From Anisakis pegreffii (lineage: Eukaryota > Nematoda > Chromadorea > Rhabditida > Anisakidae), in NCBI GenBank assembly GCA_035041965.1, contig JAPYMA010000260.1:62001-126000 (forward strand): 64,000 bases of DNA, written 5' to 3'. Each line of letters opens with the position of its first letter. Position 1 is the stretch's first letter. Made by a program: the position numbers and the translations under genes. The notes under the pieces were generated by a model. That model was not told the DNA's origin and did no database searches. It saw nothing but the letters and a program-made list of their open reading frames with translations. Shown here in pieces: positions 1 through 13,700 of this stretch.

Positions 1-1790
1 TCAAAATTTCGCATAAAAGATTTGTATTCTCGAAATCATTTCATGTTAACCAACCTGATCGATTTTCAGATAGAATACGCCCAAAAGTGCGTCAATTAAT
101 TGTCATTTCTGGGAACAGTAGCCTATTTAAACCTTCATCTGTGGAAATTCTTTAGATTGAATGTCTTAAGTGGTAGAGGAACGGAAGCATGCCTCATTCG
201 GCCAATAGTCTCATTTCAATACTTATCCAGTTTTAATGTCTTTCAAGGCAACTCTCGCTCAAATAGTACCGTCAATTTCTCAGAATTAATCTATAGAATG
301 TCAAGATGAAGTTTGTGATTGCAAGGAAAGGAAAACAAGACTTTCGAATCCCTAGTCCGCAGGAAGCCTTCTTTTACACTCGTAGACTTCGTTTTATTCA
401 ACTACTGAAATAGGCTCGCTCGTTTTCGAGGAACTGAGAAAGGCTCACATAATTTTCCGCTTCAGCGATATCATCACCAGTAGTTTGTTCAGACCAATCG
501 CAAATCTTCATAATTTCTAACTACTAAACGATTACACCGTTTATGACATCATTTGCTATAAGAATTCCAGCACCTTATCATTCATCAAGTGTTTAGTTTC
601 ATTCGTAAAGAATCAATCTTCGCTAATGTACAGGATCTCGCCGAATTGACACAGCATTTATTTCGTCGCTAATATCCATTCGAAAACTGAATTTTTCTAC
701 CGAATGTGCCCTAAATTTGATTACCGTTACCCTGAATTCACCCTAATTTACTTTAATTTCGGAACCTTAAAAATTTGGATTCCAGATTCCAATTCCAAAT
801 TCCAGATTCCAATTCCAAATTCCAGATTCCAATTCCAAATTCCAGATTCCAGGTTCGGTCAGATTCCAACCAAAAACATGCATAAGGTTGCGTATTATTT
901 CGTCGACATCAATTGTTTAGCATTTTATAGGATCAGTTTCGATCAGTTCACCATTTATGAATCTTCAGATTCTATTTTCCTAAATCGTAAAGCTCTAAAA
1001 TCGTGAGATTCTTCACCAGCAAAATGTCAATAATGTGTCAATAAAATGCTATTTTGGATATCCTGCAAATCGGATAAACGATCTTTCATTTGCGTATTTC
1101 CAACAACGTAAGCTGTTGTTTGCTTAAATGAATTTTAAAAAAACGGCATTGATCACAATACGCAACGTACTGTATTCCCTTGAGATCAATTTGTTTCGAA
1201 TTTGAGCAAAAGAATTCGATTTCAGTATTTTTAATGGTTTCGTTCCTACAGCGTACTCACTCTCAATTTATCAAAACATCTTCAAATATTCTTTGCATTT
1301 CATCTTCTTTCTTTTTATGTTTGGGAATATAGAAAATAAATAAACACCGCGTTTCTGTAGTACCACTTCAATAACATGTTTCGATTTAGTATTTTCAAGT
1401 ATCCTGTCCTGTTAGAGTATCCTAGAAAATAGATTATTGAAAGGGATGATTGACGGGATAAAAATGCCAGTTACCATAGTGCAAAATATTCTCATCTCTT
1501 CAAAATTGAGGATGCATGAAGCATTCTGAATATCTTTGTCAATTGTATCCAACCATAAAGCGACTGCACTCATTTATACCATCAGGCCATTCAACGACAT
1601 CTCAATTAAATTAAACCCAGCTAGCTGACTGGGTCAACTATATCGCAATCATAATTGCAACGGTTATCTCGAAACGAATTCCGTCTCAACGTTTCTAAAT
1701 TTCCATCGATTCCCTCTTGGGATCGCCAGGGGAATATACGTGGCCGAATCGAAGAGGAGGCAGTTTTTCGTAATTTTTTATAGTGTAGAT
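1..1790. other. Non-coding stretch upstream of first hAT-like element
   Basis: No coding exon is recognised. Open frames here are short, AT-rich and without family motifs. The only structured element is the 20-bp minisatellite near 778-851, listed separately. The missing first exon or exons of the EPAC gene downstream could lie here or beyond the window, but no match to the start of the first cyclic-nucleotide domain was found. Confidence 0.5.
778..851. repeat. 20-bp minisatellite, about 3.5 units
   Basis: A tandem array with the 20-base unit ttccagattccaattccaaa, nearly perfect, breaking down into a final ttccaggttcgg. The unit itself consists of shorter attcca-type words, so it probably grew by slippage. 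It lies in no recognised gene. Confidence 0.85.
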
Positions 1791-2594
1791 TAGTGGTTCT
1801 CACGTCCGAGTGCTCCATTGTACCTTTGATGATCCGGCAGGCCGCCGTTACCCCCAAGTAACCCAGAACGGGTAATTTGAATTGCCTCAGGAACCACTGT
1901 CCTAGACCACTGCATTGCTCATTATTGCAATTGATCATGATTGCGAGGAAAGCAATTTTCTATTACACGTTCACTTCAAACTGATTTAGATGAATTCTCA
2001 TTCTTTTCAGACGTGTTGTATTCACTCTCATAGCTATTACATGCAAATACCGTTCTCTTGATGAGTTTTTCTCATTCATTTCGTCTCATTTCACTTCACA
2101 GTTCGAATCAATTTCTTATTCTGTAGCATATACTGTTTACTCGATGCGTTGACGAGTGTTGACAGCCGGAATCAGCAATACAACAATCGAATATTGATTG
2201 CTCAACAACGTTCGACAGTCAAATGATCAATTACAGAGTGTATTTCATAGAATGAGAATTTGACTTTAACTGTTGAGTGAAATGAATGAGAAATTAGCAG
2301 AAGAGAACACTTTTGGTGATAGAAGCTATGAGAGCGACTGTAACAGCAAGGAAAAGAATGAAAACACCGTTAAAACAGTTTAAAAAATGAACCCTGTTAG
2401 GTCCGGATGAGCCAGTGATATTCAGAGAATAGGAGGATGAAGAATGTTACCATCAACTAACCACATTTACATAACCCAGTTAAAAAGCACCATCAGAATG
2501 GCGTTTTATCGTAACATGACAACTGCTTGAAATACTAATTTCCCGATCCCCTCCATACCTCCAAATTACCCAAAATTCATAATTTCACTGCCTA
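1791..2594. mobile_element. hAT-like non-autonomous element, copy 1
   Basis: About 800 bases that match 5372-6174 over their whole length with scattered substitutions and small indels (shared blocks include the one around gacgtgttgtattcactctc). The left end tagtggttctcac resembles the hAT inverted terminal repeat cagtggttctca. A related inverted end (caggaaccactg) lies only about 110 bases inside, so the left terminal module looks like a short inverted-repeat element. The right end is eroded (cctatgagaa, then unrelated sequence), and no clear target duplication remains. No transposase frame is present. The hAT assignment rests on the terminal motif and on the target duplication of copy 2. Confidence 0.7.
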
Positions 2595-2599
2595 TGAGA

Positions 2600-5363
2600 A
2601 GATCGGTGAAGTTGCTATAGATCAATGAAGTTCGATGTAATATCAATGAATGGAAAAAATCTTTCTTAATATGTAAATGCCTTCCTTAATCAGTAAGATG
2701 TTTGCATATTCCGTGAAAATATCTCACTGATTTAAGGTCACAAGTAGATTGATTCGATTGAGCACAATCATTATGAAATGAAATTTGTGTTTGTCACGAA
2801 TTTTCACGTTCTGATCATGCATAAATGGTTAAATAATTTCGCAAAGAAAACGAGAACCGTAATTTTTCGTTCGAATTCTTTGTTTATTCGAGCTCCACAC
2901 AGGTGTTGTTCACTGCATGCTCGTATAGGATAAATCGGATTGTTTAAAAATTAATTCATAACCTAGCAACCTTGAGCAATTACGTTGGTATGCTATTAGC
3001 GAACCTTTTGAAGAATTTAGGCTAGTAAATTTTATTAGAATGAGAAAACAGTTGATATTTTGAAAAAGTTCCCGCTAATAGAATTTATGAGTATAAGGAC
3101 GGTGCACGGGCATTTTAAGTACGTTTTGAAACAAATATTGACATGTTTTGTACATTACAATTTTTTCTGGTGATTTCGTCACTATTTCATACTTTGGAAA
3201 GTACAAATTCAGAAGATTATTTCATTTCGAATGTATTTTATCGTTGTTTGTTGCGGTTCAGTTTTGGGACCTTTGTTAACATTGTACTTCGAGAAGTCGA
3301 ACATATTTTTTTCATATTTCTATCATTATGCCATGCCATTTATCCAGTGAAGTACGTTTTTTTGCTTCCCTCTAGTACTAAATACCACAACTATAGTTGC
3401 TTCTAACGATGAAGTATAATGTTAATCAGATCCAGCAATAGCTGAATAATTCAAAAATCTTGCAGTCAGAGCAATCTATCACTCGATCTGCCATTTTTTC
3501 CTTATCGATCAATATATAACGATGGTAATGGCTGCTAGCCGGGAGCATTGCGCATGTAACTTTACAAAGTAGTTGATTTACGCGTGAAGCTGTCTCACAG
3601 AGAATCGGAAATAGAGAGTTGAAAACACTGAGCTGAAGCTCATTAAAAGAACTTTTGGATTGGTGATAAATGTTGAGTGGTGCTGTTTGAATAATGCTCA
3701 AAAATAGAAGACGCACACATCAGATGGTTTTCGTTGAAGCTTCAATGTGAATTTTAAGCAATCAGCTTGGAGCGTTGTTCAATGAGGCATAGCGCAGTGA
3801 ATAAGTCTCTGTCCATTTACCGCGTTAAATTCTAATGAGTCCACTCGCATACATTAATTCTAGATGATGTCCCTTACAGTTTACATCTATCGATGTGAAT
3901 TTGTTCTTAGTAGATGATTTATTTTGCAACGCGATTGACTTTGATTCATGGAGGACTCAACGTTTCAGTTTTTCAGAACTCTGATATCTTTGAAAAAAGC
4001 GATTTTTGAAATGAATTTAGAGATTTTTCGAAAGTTGCCGTCATCCAAGGTAGCGAGCAACTTTTTTTTAACGAGCCAGTCAATTGTCTTTCAGTTTGAA
4101 GATCAATCTCACATTAAATGTCCCCAACGTCCTGTTATCATTCGATGTTTGCCAGGGTAACTCAATTCTCACCAACATTTCGGTTAACATTTGGTGTGTT
4201 TAATTTGGAATATATTTGATTCACATTCATGAGGATGTATGTACTGACAGAAACTAAACTGCGAGAAATTCATTTCTTTTCGAGCTGATTTCACAATTAA
4301 TATCTCATACTTTAATCACCCTTTGGCAATATGAAAAACCTATAAGATGCTACTGCAATGTAAGCCAATAGTATTCGTTTGAGACCTCTTTTAATAATCC
4401 ATATTATGAGTCCATATCGTCATATCTGCTTGCCTTTTTCGCAGTTTTCATTGACTAGCGGAGAGTACTAAAATCTCTATTGAAAAGGAGTGATTCAGTA
4501 CGCTCTAAACGATTTTTGGGCATGTAGCATTATCCTGCTCGTATTGATGTTTTCATAAACTGTTTTACATAGAATTATTTTTTGTGCAACTATGAAGATT
4601 GAAAGTTTGAACAGGGATGTCACATGCCAATGCCTCGATGAAATGTAGCTTTAGAAATCGCTCATATTTGTTCAGCTTTTTCCAGCAATGGGCACGGCAT
4701 CTTTTTGTACGTCAAAAATGACACGGAGTTATATGAGATATGAAATGCAATAGACTATACATTACTTGATGTTCTGCATTTTATAAATGCTCATATTTCA
4801 AGCTGCTGAATATTAGATCACTTACGCACTGAAACAGGAACATCTGCTTTCATCATATTAGCACTTTTATATAACCTGCTTCAAATAGCGTTGTATTGGT
4901 ATTTTATTATATGCACTTGATCATTCATTCGCTTCATTGTAATTATGTTTTGTGGATTTTCCTCGAATTTCATTCTGTTTATATACTTTAATTTTGTGGT
5001 GAACATTCTTAAATACGCCTCAAATGCACATTCACATTCATTTCATCAGGAATTGTTGCTAAGATTGCGACCACTTAATAAATCTTAATGAAGTGAGCAT
5101 GTTTGATGGGACGTTTTAGCCATTACACAGAAGGGGGTTGAGGTGAAATTTGCTTAATTGAATGTGAAATGCTCGAAGAGTTTAACACTTATTGTTGTCG
5201 AAGGATGTCGACTGAAATTTGTTCATTTCTTCAATTTTTTGTCGAAATAGCGTTCCTCGAAAACCATTCCCAACTCGCTTCATCTCAACGTTCAGCACGG
5301 TTACGCGAAGCGACTCATTTATTGCTGTTGTTTGTTAAGCTGAAATCTTGCGACCTAAGCTCC
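2600..5363. other. Non-coding stretch between the two hAT-like copies
   Basis: No exon, RNA gene or repeat is recognised. Open frames of 60-96 codons at 3143-3406 (plus), 3426-3716 (minus) and 3948-4160 (plus) have AT-rich composition and no recognisable domain, and are treated as chance. It may be intron or promoter of the EPAC gene. Confidence 0.45.
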
Positions 5364-5371
5364 ATCTGTGA

Positions 5372-6174
5372 CAATGGTTCTCACATTACCCCTATTGATG
5401 ATCCAGCAGGCCGCCGTTACCCCCAAATTACCCAAAATCGGTGAATTGACTTCCAACAAGAACCACTGTCCTAGACCGCTGCATTGCTCATTGTTGCAAT
5501 TGTTATGATTGCATGGAAAGCAATTGTCTATGACATGTTCACTTTAAAGTGATTTAGATGAATTCTCATTCTTTTCAGACGTGTTGTATTCACTCTCATA
5601 GCTATTACATGCGAATATCGTTCTCTTGATGAGTTTTTCTCATTCATTTCGTCTCACTTCACTTCACAGTTAGAATTAATTTCTTATTCTGTAGCATATA
5701 CTGTTTACTCGATGCGTTGACGAGTGTTGACAGCCGGAATCAGCAATACAGCAATCGAATATTAATTGCTCAACAACGTTCGACAGTCAAATGATCGATT
5801 ATAGAGTGTAGTTGATAGAATGAGAATTTGATTTTAACTGTTGAGTGAAAGGAATGAGAAATTAGCGGAACACTTTTGGTGATAAAAGCTATGGGAGCGA
5901 TTGCAACAGCAAGGAAAAGAATGAAAACACCGTTAAAACAGTAAAAGAAATGAACCCTGTTAGGTCAGGACGAGCTAATGTTACGCAGAAAATAGGAAAA
6001 TGAAGTCATGCCATCCAATAACCACATTTACATACCCGAGCAAAAGCAATATCATAATGGCGCTCTATCATAACATAACAACTGCACGAAATACTAATTT
6101 CCCGACCCCCTCCGTTACCCCTTGATACCTCCAACTTAACCAAAATGGGTAATTTCTGCCTATGGGAAACACTG
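5372..6174. mobile_element. hAT-like non-autonomous element, copy 2, with target duplication
   Basis: An 803-base element starting caatggttctcac and ending gggaaacactg, imperfect inverted ends of the cagtggttctca type known from hAT transposons. It is flanked by an 8-base direct duplication with one mismatch: atctgtga at 5364-5371 and atctatga at 6175-6182. Eight-base duplications are the hAT hallmark. No transposase is encoded, so it would move only with an enzyme supplied elsewhere. As in copy 1, an inverted end (agaaccactg) lies about 95 bases inside the left end. Confidence 0.8.
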
Positions 6175-6182
6175 ATCTATGA

Positions 6183-6950
6183 GAACGGTGACCGGCTGTG
6201 CAATGGCTAAACCCCGCTGCAATCTCTTCAAAACTGAAAACACCCGTTGCAGAAACATTCTGAGCCCCGTCTACGTCCTCTTTCTATGTTACTTTCAGAG
6301 AAAATTGCAACTGCACGCGATAAGCAAAATTTCTTTGATTATTATGAATTCACAAGGTTTTTGAATCAACCAGTATCACCAAATATCATCAAATGAGTCT
6401 GAGTAATCGAATAAACATTCTTGATTCGAATCTTTCAATGTAAAACCAAGACAATGATGGTTTCAAGAGAAACTGTTTTTTGGTTCACTGAAAAGTAACG
6501 AGCAATCGATAATTTATGCACCTTTTTTGCTCTCCAACTTACTCTTGGTTCCATGGTGAATTGCTATTTTTCTTTTGCATTTTACCAAAGCGAATCATTG
6601 GAAACGAATCGTATAACATTAAACAGCTTCCAAACTGTTGTATACATCCGAATTTTGGTACGCATTCGATTTTGGGCAACGAACGAAGTTTTCACATATG
6701 TTGAAAACGCACAAAACAAGTTGACTTGGACACCTCTGAACATGAACAATTACTTTTTTACCATTTCGTTCTTGAGTAATTAATTTGCTGCAAGATTACT
6801 TTCAGTTATCATTGAAGGAAATATGATGATGTGTTGACTGTGTTAATTGAATAAATGAGATAAAGTTTGTCAACGGTCTCTGTTTTGTTGTTTGATTTAA
6901 AATTGAAGTTTTAGTGATGTAAACTGCTTGAAGATATTCATTCATTTCAG
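6183..6950. other. Sequence just upstream of first placed EPAC exon
   Basis: Probably intron, because the exon beginning at 6951 starts inside a codon (phase 1) after a clean ttcatttcag acceptor. Two overlapping short frames at 6516-6783 have no EPAC-like content. No promoter could be identified. Confidence 0.4.
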
Positions 6951-7774
6951 TATTTCAACAAGGTGATCAAATTGCTTTCTGGTATTTGCTGTTGTCCGGA
7001 GAAGTGCAATTGTTCATTTCAAAATCCAAGGTTACTGTTCCACTGAATTCGTTTTTCTGTGAATGCTTACTGTTTGTTTGGTGATCACCAGCATGCACCT
7101 GACATGATATGAACAAGTCGCGCTGCTAAGCTGCCGAAATGGATTATTCATTCATCTCGTCAGTTGTAGAGCATTGTAGAGCAAACGGTGTATTCACGAA
7201 TAATTTTTAGATCCACCGAACTCACTTCACCTCATCGCAATTATACGCACTTATGTTGCTTTCGAGTGCTCGAATTGTAAATAATTCAGTGATTGCATGT
7301 TCGTTCGCTGATTAACGCACTAGAAATGTGACAAACCATAATTAAATGAATTATTCTTCTTAGTAATGTTTCGGTCCATATAAATAAATGAACCAAACCA
7401 TTCAGCAACACTCAGGTTTCTATCCCAAACAACTGGCACAGCCAGTTCAGTGCATTCATTACCTTCACCATGCGGTGATACGCACATCTCGGTAGGAAAT
7501 CCATTAGCTGATCGATTGCGTGGCTGTAAAAAAGTATAATATTTCTGAGCTGTTGTCCAGTTGCTAGTAGTGATGAAAATTTATTGAAACGTTTCAATAA
7601 GAATCATGCGGTCTAATTGTTCAGGGGTACGGTGGTGGACGAGTCGTTGAAACAATCAATTCGGTGGCTCTATTCGGAGAATTGTCCGAGCAAAGGCATA
7701 CCTGTTCTGCACGTGTTACACGCACAGCTGAATTCGTTACAATCAACCACTCACACTTTATTGCACTCTATAAT
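6951..7774 (+). other. epac-1: EPAC cyclic-nucleotide-binding domain A (two exons)
   Basis: Exon 6951-7030 encodes [20 protein letters not shown], the beta-strand pair before the phosphate-binding cassette. Exon 7625-7774 encodes VALFGEL, then a cassette one residue shorter than usual, then the strand [10 protein letters not shown] and the helix HFIALYN. The arginine expected in the PRxAT part of a cAMP-binding cassette is not at its usual place; the sequence there reads [11 protein letters not shown]. Binding of cAMP by this domain is therefore doubtful. The first exon is preceded by ttcatttcag and the second is followed by gtaagt. Confidence 0.85.
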
Positions 7775-10700
7775 GTAAGTTTATTTTGTATTTCATTCAG
7801 CCGTTAATATCGTCACATAATTGATGATTGTAACGGTAACGATATTAATGACACCGACAAATCGGAGTGTAACTCGTTCCGAGTTGCATTGCCAATATTA
7901 CTATTGGAACGGAGTAGAAGTGTATTCAGATATGGTGCTTCTTATGAATCTTATGGTTGTTAATGTTTGAAAAAAGTTGCTGAAATTAGCGACGACTTAA
8001 TCAAAAATGAATGAAATATGCAGTCAATTCGTTGACGTTGTCAAGCAGAAGGAAAAAGCTAAAAGACGGCCCATTAATCGAAAGCAATTTGTCATTCACT
8101 TATTCACATCAACTACAATTAAAATCCCGCGATCGAGTCTGAACAACTCATTCCGTGCTTTATAGTCTCTCACACATATACGTCAATGTATCCTCAATTT
8201 CACTATCAGTTGCAATTGTTTGTACTTTTTTCTTGTTCAAATCAATTCAAATAGTACGGTCAATTTGATCACGAATTCCCACTCTTTAGGAGTGCAAGCT
8301 TGACGAATAAGAATTCAATGAAATATCAGATATTCATAGTGTGTGAAATTTCCCATGTTAATCACCCAATTGACTTCATTCTAAACAGTGATTAATTATA
8401 GAAGCACGCTGATCATTTGCAATCACATCTTGTTATAATGCAAGATCTGGTCACGGATGATATCGGTTCGTTATCACTGTTCGTATCTTCCATTCTTTCA
8501 TAATTATTCTGCAACGAATTTCTCGATTTGCGATTTTTGCACTCAGCTTGAAGTGGCTGTATTGTTGTCGTTTGCAACAACGACCCTATAATTGTGACAC
8601 ATTCATCGTGTATAAGTGCAGACTGTAGCTGAAACATTAGCAGAAGTGATACTCGCGACGCGGATGATATTAAATCTGTTTGAATTGGAGAGGTGATATG
8701 AATGATTTGAGCACCTGAATTCAGAATAATTTCATTGAGAGAATGCAAATGTTGTCCAGAAAAGTCATAAACCAAGTCAGTCATAAACTGCGATCATAAA
8801 CCGAAAGGATATTTTTTGTGAAATATGCGCCCAATCAATTTTAATTTCAGCTAACATTTCTTTCAAATTTTTTGTGATGGGATTGCAAATCCTTCATTAT
8901 CGAAGCAATATATTATGCAATCCCTTCAACCCCCCCCTCCCCCCACCCATGATTCTCACTGTTTTCTCGTTTTTATTTTGACTTCATCAATAACATATTT
9001 CTGTTGTACTTTCGCGAATATATTCGCTCAAAACTGAAAATTTCCTTAGGTTTTCATTCGCCAACGATTCCATCACCGCGAAGTCGGCATACACACAACA
9101 CCAACGCCATTCAAATGCACGTTGCTGATCAATATATACCAAACGGCTAGTGAATTCATTTGAAGGGTTTTTCATGTTGAATTATGCGGATTATAATTGC
9201 GATCAGATCACAATGATAACAGCATCACATTAATTCTTTCCATCGGAACTTCAGAAACTTTCACTTCTCTCGTAATATTTTCCGGTGATCGCAGCTAAGC
9301 GTAAGTCCGATTAGAGAGGACGGAAAATGTTGGCGATTTCATGAAGTTGTTCGGTCAGTCTTAGATTCAGACGAGAATAAGAAATTCATCCAATGCTTAT
9401 ATGGAACAGATCATGGGAAGGAATGATCGAAGTGTAATCGTTGGAATGCATAAGAATGACAGATTGATATTATGCTTATGATAAGATTAGAGCGCTAATT
9501 GCTGATAATGATGGTGTTGGGTTGCTGATGATTAATACGCATGAGAGGGGAAGTGGTGTAGGCTTAAGGCATTAAAAATGTTAATGATAACGGGCAAGTA
9601 AGTATGACAAAAGCGCTCAAGTTGTTCCTAGTGGTTTATTCGATCTTCACTCATTTGATCTTCAATCATTTGATCTTAAATCAGTTTAGCTTCATTCCTG
9701 ATTCACGATCAGATGCAACCATTTGGTCAAAATCTTCATTAGTATTAATTTGAATTTGTAATCCTGTTTAAGTTTCTGATAATTTGTGATCAATTAACAA
9801 AAATTTTCTTGAAGATGATGAAATTGTGTATGATTTCGCCGATATGAGACAAAGGTGCGCTGAGTTAGGCGATCATTCATTGCCGTATAGCAACAATAAC
9901 AACAACAATATTAATAATAATCCATCGAATCTGCAAATATTTCAAAATCAAATCGACAACGAATGGAACAATGCTCCATCAAGTCTATTCGAACTTAGCA
10001 ATTCGATTGTAAGCTAAGTTATCATATCTCATTCTTTTATAATGTTCAGTCTTGTTCCCAAATTCATCAAATCACATTTATATGACGCTTTGCGTTGTAA
10101 TGTCAGTAAATTTTGCATTCATTTTTGTGATTCTTTGGCAAGTTGTTCTGCTGAATTACTGTTCTGTTTCTACTTACTTCTCGGTTCGTTAAAGTCATTT
10201 CAACTGTCAACTAATCACATGAATGCGTCAATGAAACGACTGACTTTCAGTCAGTGGAATCGAGAACAATCGAGGCCGGCCTTCTGCTGAAAAGAACTAT
10301 GCAGCTTCGAGCCGCGGGAATGATTCGCGATCGCAAAGGCCATATGCAGGTTTGTGTCGCATACTGATTGTTACGTCGTGAAATGAACTATGGAAACAAT
10401 TTGTAAAGTGTTACTTTCTATACGGCACATTCTTGTTAGTGAATGAAGAACGCAAAGACGTGAAATGTTCATCTTCAAATATTACTAATAAACTGCGTAA
10501 ATCACCGAAATTTTCCATCTATCCAACTCACGCCCATCCAGTTGTCTCGACATTCAGTTTTACTCATTGCTTGCAGAAACTGTAAAACGTTTATTACTGT
10601 TACATCACATCATCCTGGTCAATAAGGCTGTGGGCTCGGCTTTGGCTTTCACAGGGAGCGAACTTGCAATCGGTTGATCTTGAGTAGTCAAACGATCCTC

Positions 10701-13700
10701 AGAAGATGCCCATTTGAGGCAAATAAAAAGAATTTGTTGAAAGTCGAATTAATCAGCGAATTAAGATATATCGATGGTGTATGATTGGTAATGAGATGGT
10801 TGATTGGCTGTGCGCTCTATGTGTTGAAACGTTGAATTCGAATACAACAAGTCAAATTTCACGATTTCAAGTTGTCGGTATGTGGCAAGCACTACTCGAG
10901 AATGGCATCATATCGCACGGTGAACTCATATGGCTTGTTATCGTTTGATTGTTTGTGGTTTTGCTCAGTGCTTTCGACTGCAAAGCGTTGGACGCACTTA
11001 ATGAAATGAACGAATAAATTGTCTTATTGTCGTATCATGCGTCTTTTGCATCATGCGTCTTTTGCTTTTGCTTTTGCATGACGACAAAAATTGTCGTATC
11101 ATGCGTCTTTTGCATGACTTTTCGTTTCAGTGAATAATGAAGTGCAATTTGCTGATAAACATATTTTCTACCGTTGGACGTTGGATGAGGACAGTAACGA
11201 AGTGGGAATGAGGTGGAAATTATTTTTTTTGTTTGTTTTTTAAATGATCATCATTTGAATTCTATTCAGTGACTATTCCTTATGACTCTTTCTAACGACT
11301 AATTAAATTCCATCGAACCTCACCGAAATCGTTTTATTTCTTTGATCATTTTGAAGTATTCTGCTTCTAAGCGAATGAACCTTGTTTTTCTTTGTTGTGT
11401 TGTACATACGCATATCGCCTTCTATGCGAACTCATTATGTTCACGGGGCTAATTTAATCATTCAAAGCTATTAAGAATAAACGAAAGTCATATTGAGTTC
11501 TTCCCGAAAACATAATTATTATTTATACTTTGTGCTATGTTTGTTGTTAAATAATGTAGCAAATGAAATGAGGAAAAACAAGGGAATGTATGAGATTGTT
11601 TAGGGCTCGAAATGGTTATTTAGCGGAAGTGGACAGTCCTATACCGATTGTGCATTTGAGTGATCTAGCATCTGCGGTATTCTTTTTGAGCACGATCGGA
11701 CCTGATGCACTTTTTCGAATGATTCTTAGTAAACCGTAAGTGTGAATTTATTCATTGAACTTTTTGATCTGAAGATCAAAACTTTCTTTTGGTATTGTTC
11801 GCGGTTGAGTCGATTGATTGACAGTGATCCAAGACGAAATTTCAGCTCATCCGAGCGAAGTGCCGAAGAACTAGAGCTTGTTCATGAGGAGCTGTTACAC
11901 GTTAAGGCATTAGCACATTTGAGTACGATGGTGAAACGTGAGCTGGCCAGTGTTGTGCTCTTCGAGCAACATCAACACACCGGAACGATCCTGTTCAGAC
12001 AAGGGGACGAAGGTAGTTGTTGGTACATCATACTGAAGGGATCTGTGAATGTCAGCATCCATGGAAAGGTTAATATTTCACTCGCTTCTACATCTCTTTT
12101 TTCTTGTCTTGCTCTAATTACATCGTTTTTTTCCGTTTTTTTCATTTTTCATTGTATTGTGAGATTCCTTCGAACACCTTTCACTGGCATTGCTCATCAC
12201 ATACTATGACCACCAACGTTACAGTATGCATAACGTCCTAGATTTGCAAAAAAAAGACAAGAATACAAAAACTGTTTCTCGCCGTATGATTATCATCAAA
12301 CGAAACGAAAGTTTCCATAACAAGAAAGGAAGTTCGTAAAAGAGCAGTTATTATTAATATATCATGAAAATAAACCATTGTAACTGGAGTACCACACATA
12401 AAAATAGCTTTTTCGCAATATTATTCATGAGCACTCGAACATTTTACCATCGAAAATAGCCGTTCGTGTATTATCATTATTAGAAGGTCAATTAAAATCA
12501 ATAGAGCAAGAGTGCAACCGACAATCGTGCGATAAAAACAAAACTGAAATAAAATCGAATCAAATGAACATCGCACAACGTCAGTCTGTACGCACTTCAT
12601 CTGTCCGTCAGTCAAAAAACATTAATTCATTAATAAACTCTCAAGAAATCGTGAATATTGGAATGAGATGATAGTGATGATAATCTAATATGATCATATC
12701 AACAAATGATACCGCATAGCCAACAACAAAAAACAAGCATCATCAATCCATCGCAACACAACTCACCTCATCAGCACAACCCATCCACAGCACCTCTCGT
12801 TTCGTCTTATTTCTCAACCATCTTCCTTTCAACAAACCAGCAGCAACATATTCCAGTGGCTTAGAGTTGGTTTTTTCATACAGGAAACCACTAACAAGTT
12901 TTGCTCATTCTCAGTATGTAATCTCGATTATGCTTTCAACTTCCTCTCGTGTGGCCGCCCGGCCTCGAGACGAGCGACTCTAAATCCATGTTTTTTTTGG
13001 CTCCAAACGTGTGTGTCTGTCCATTATGGGTTGTGTGCTGTTTGTTTGTCGTGTGATTATCTGTTGTTTGTCTGATTAGAAATGAGATGAGAGGAAAATC
13101 CTTCTAGAATACGAACTTATCAAGCTTATTGAATCTTAATCGTCCTACTAAAACGAATAAGATTTTCATTCAATTATTCAGTTGCGGCGCTTAAGATTAT
13201 ATTTAATCTGTTTTGTTTTTGCGTTTTTTGTCGGTATACGTCAAGAAAGCATCCATAATGAAGTGAAGAAGTTGAAAAGAGTGCAACTGGTTGATGTATG
13301 GATGCATGCATCTGGGATGTGTCCGTTGGCCGCGTTTCGAGACTGTTAAATGTTGATATTTCATGTTATATACCTCAAATGATTATTGAATTTCAAGATG
13401 ACTTAAATGCACCGATTGTGAGTTTTTAGAGGTTTGAAGATGCGTCGTAAAAAGAAAATCGATTTTTAAACTATTTTTCATTACTTTCGCGATTTTCTTG
13501 AATTCTCGATTTGTTTAGCGATGAAGAATTGCAACGCTGTACACATTTCCATATAGTTTTGTTTTGCACTGATTAGCCATTAATCAGTTATCGTGCTACT
13601 GTTAAATGTGATATGTTAAGTGCGATATTAGAGGTAATTTCGTTGGTTTATTTGTTGTATTATGAGTGATTTGCAATAAATTGCTCGTAAAAATTGATGC

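Noticed and set aside
3143..3406. 87-codon frame with a hydrophobic start resembling a signal peptide
   Set aside because: Phe/Leu/Ile-rich composition is what AT-rich DNA gives by chance; no second exon or family match.
8413..8784. 123-codon minus-strand open frame
   Set aside because: Lies inside an EPAC intron on the opposite strand and has no recognisable domain.
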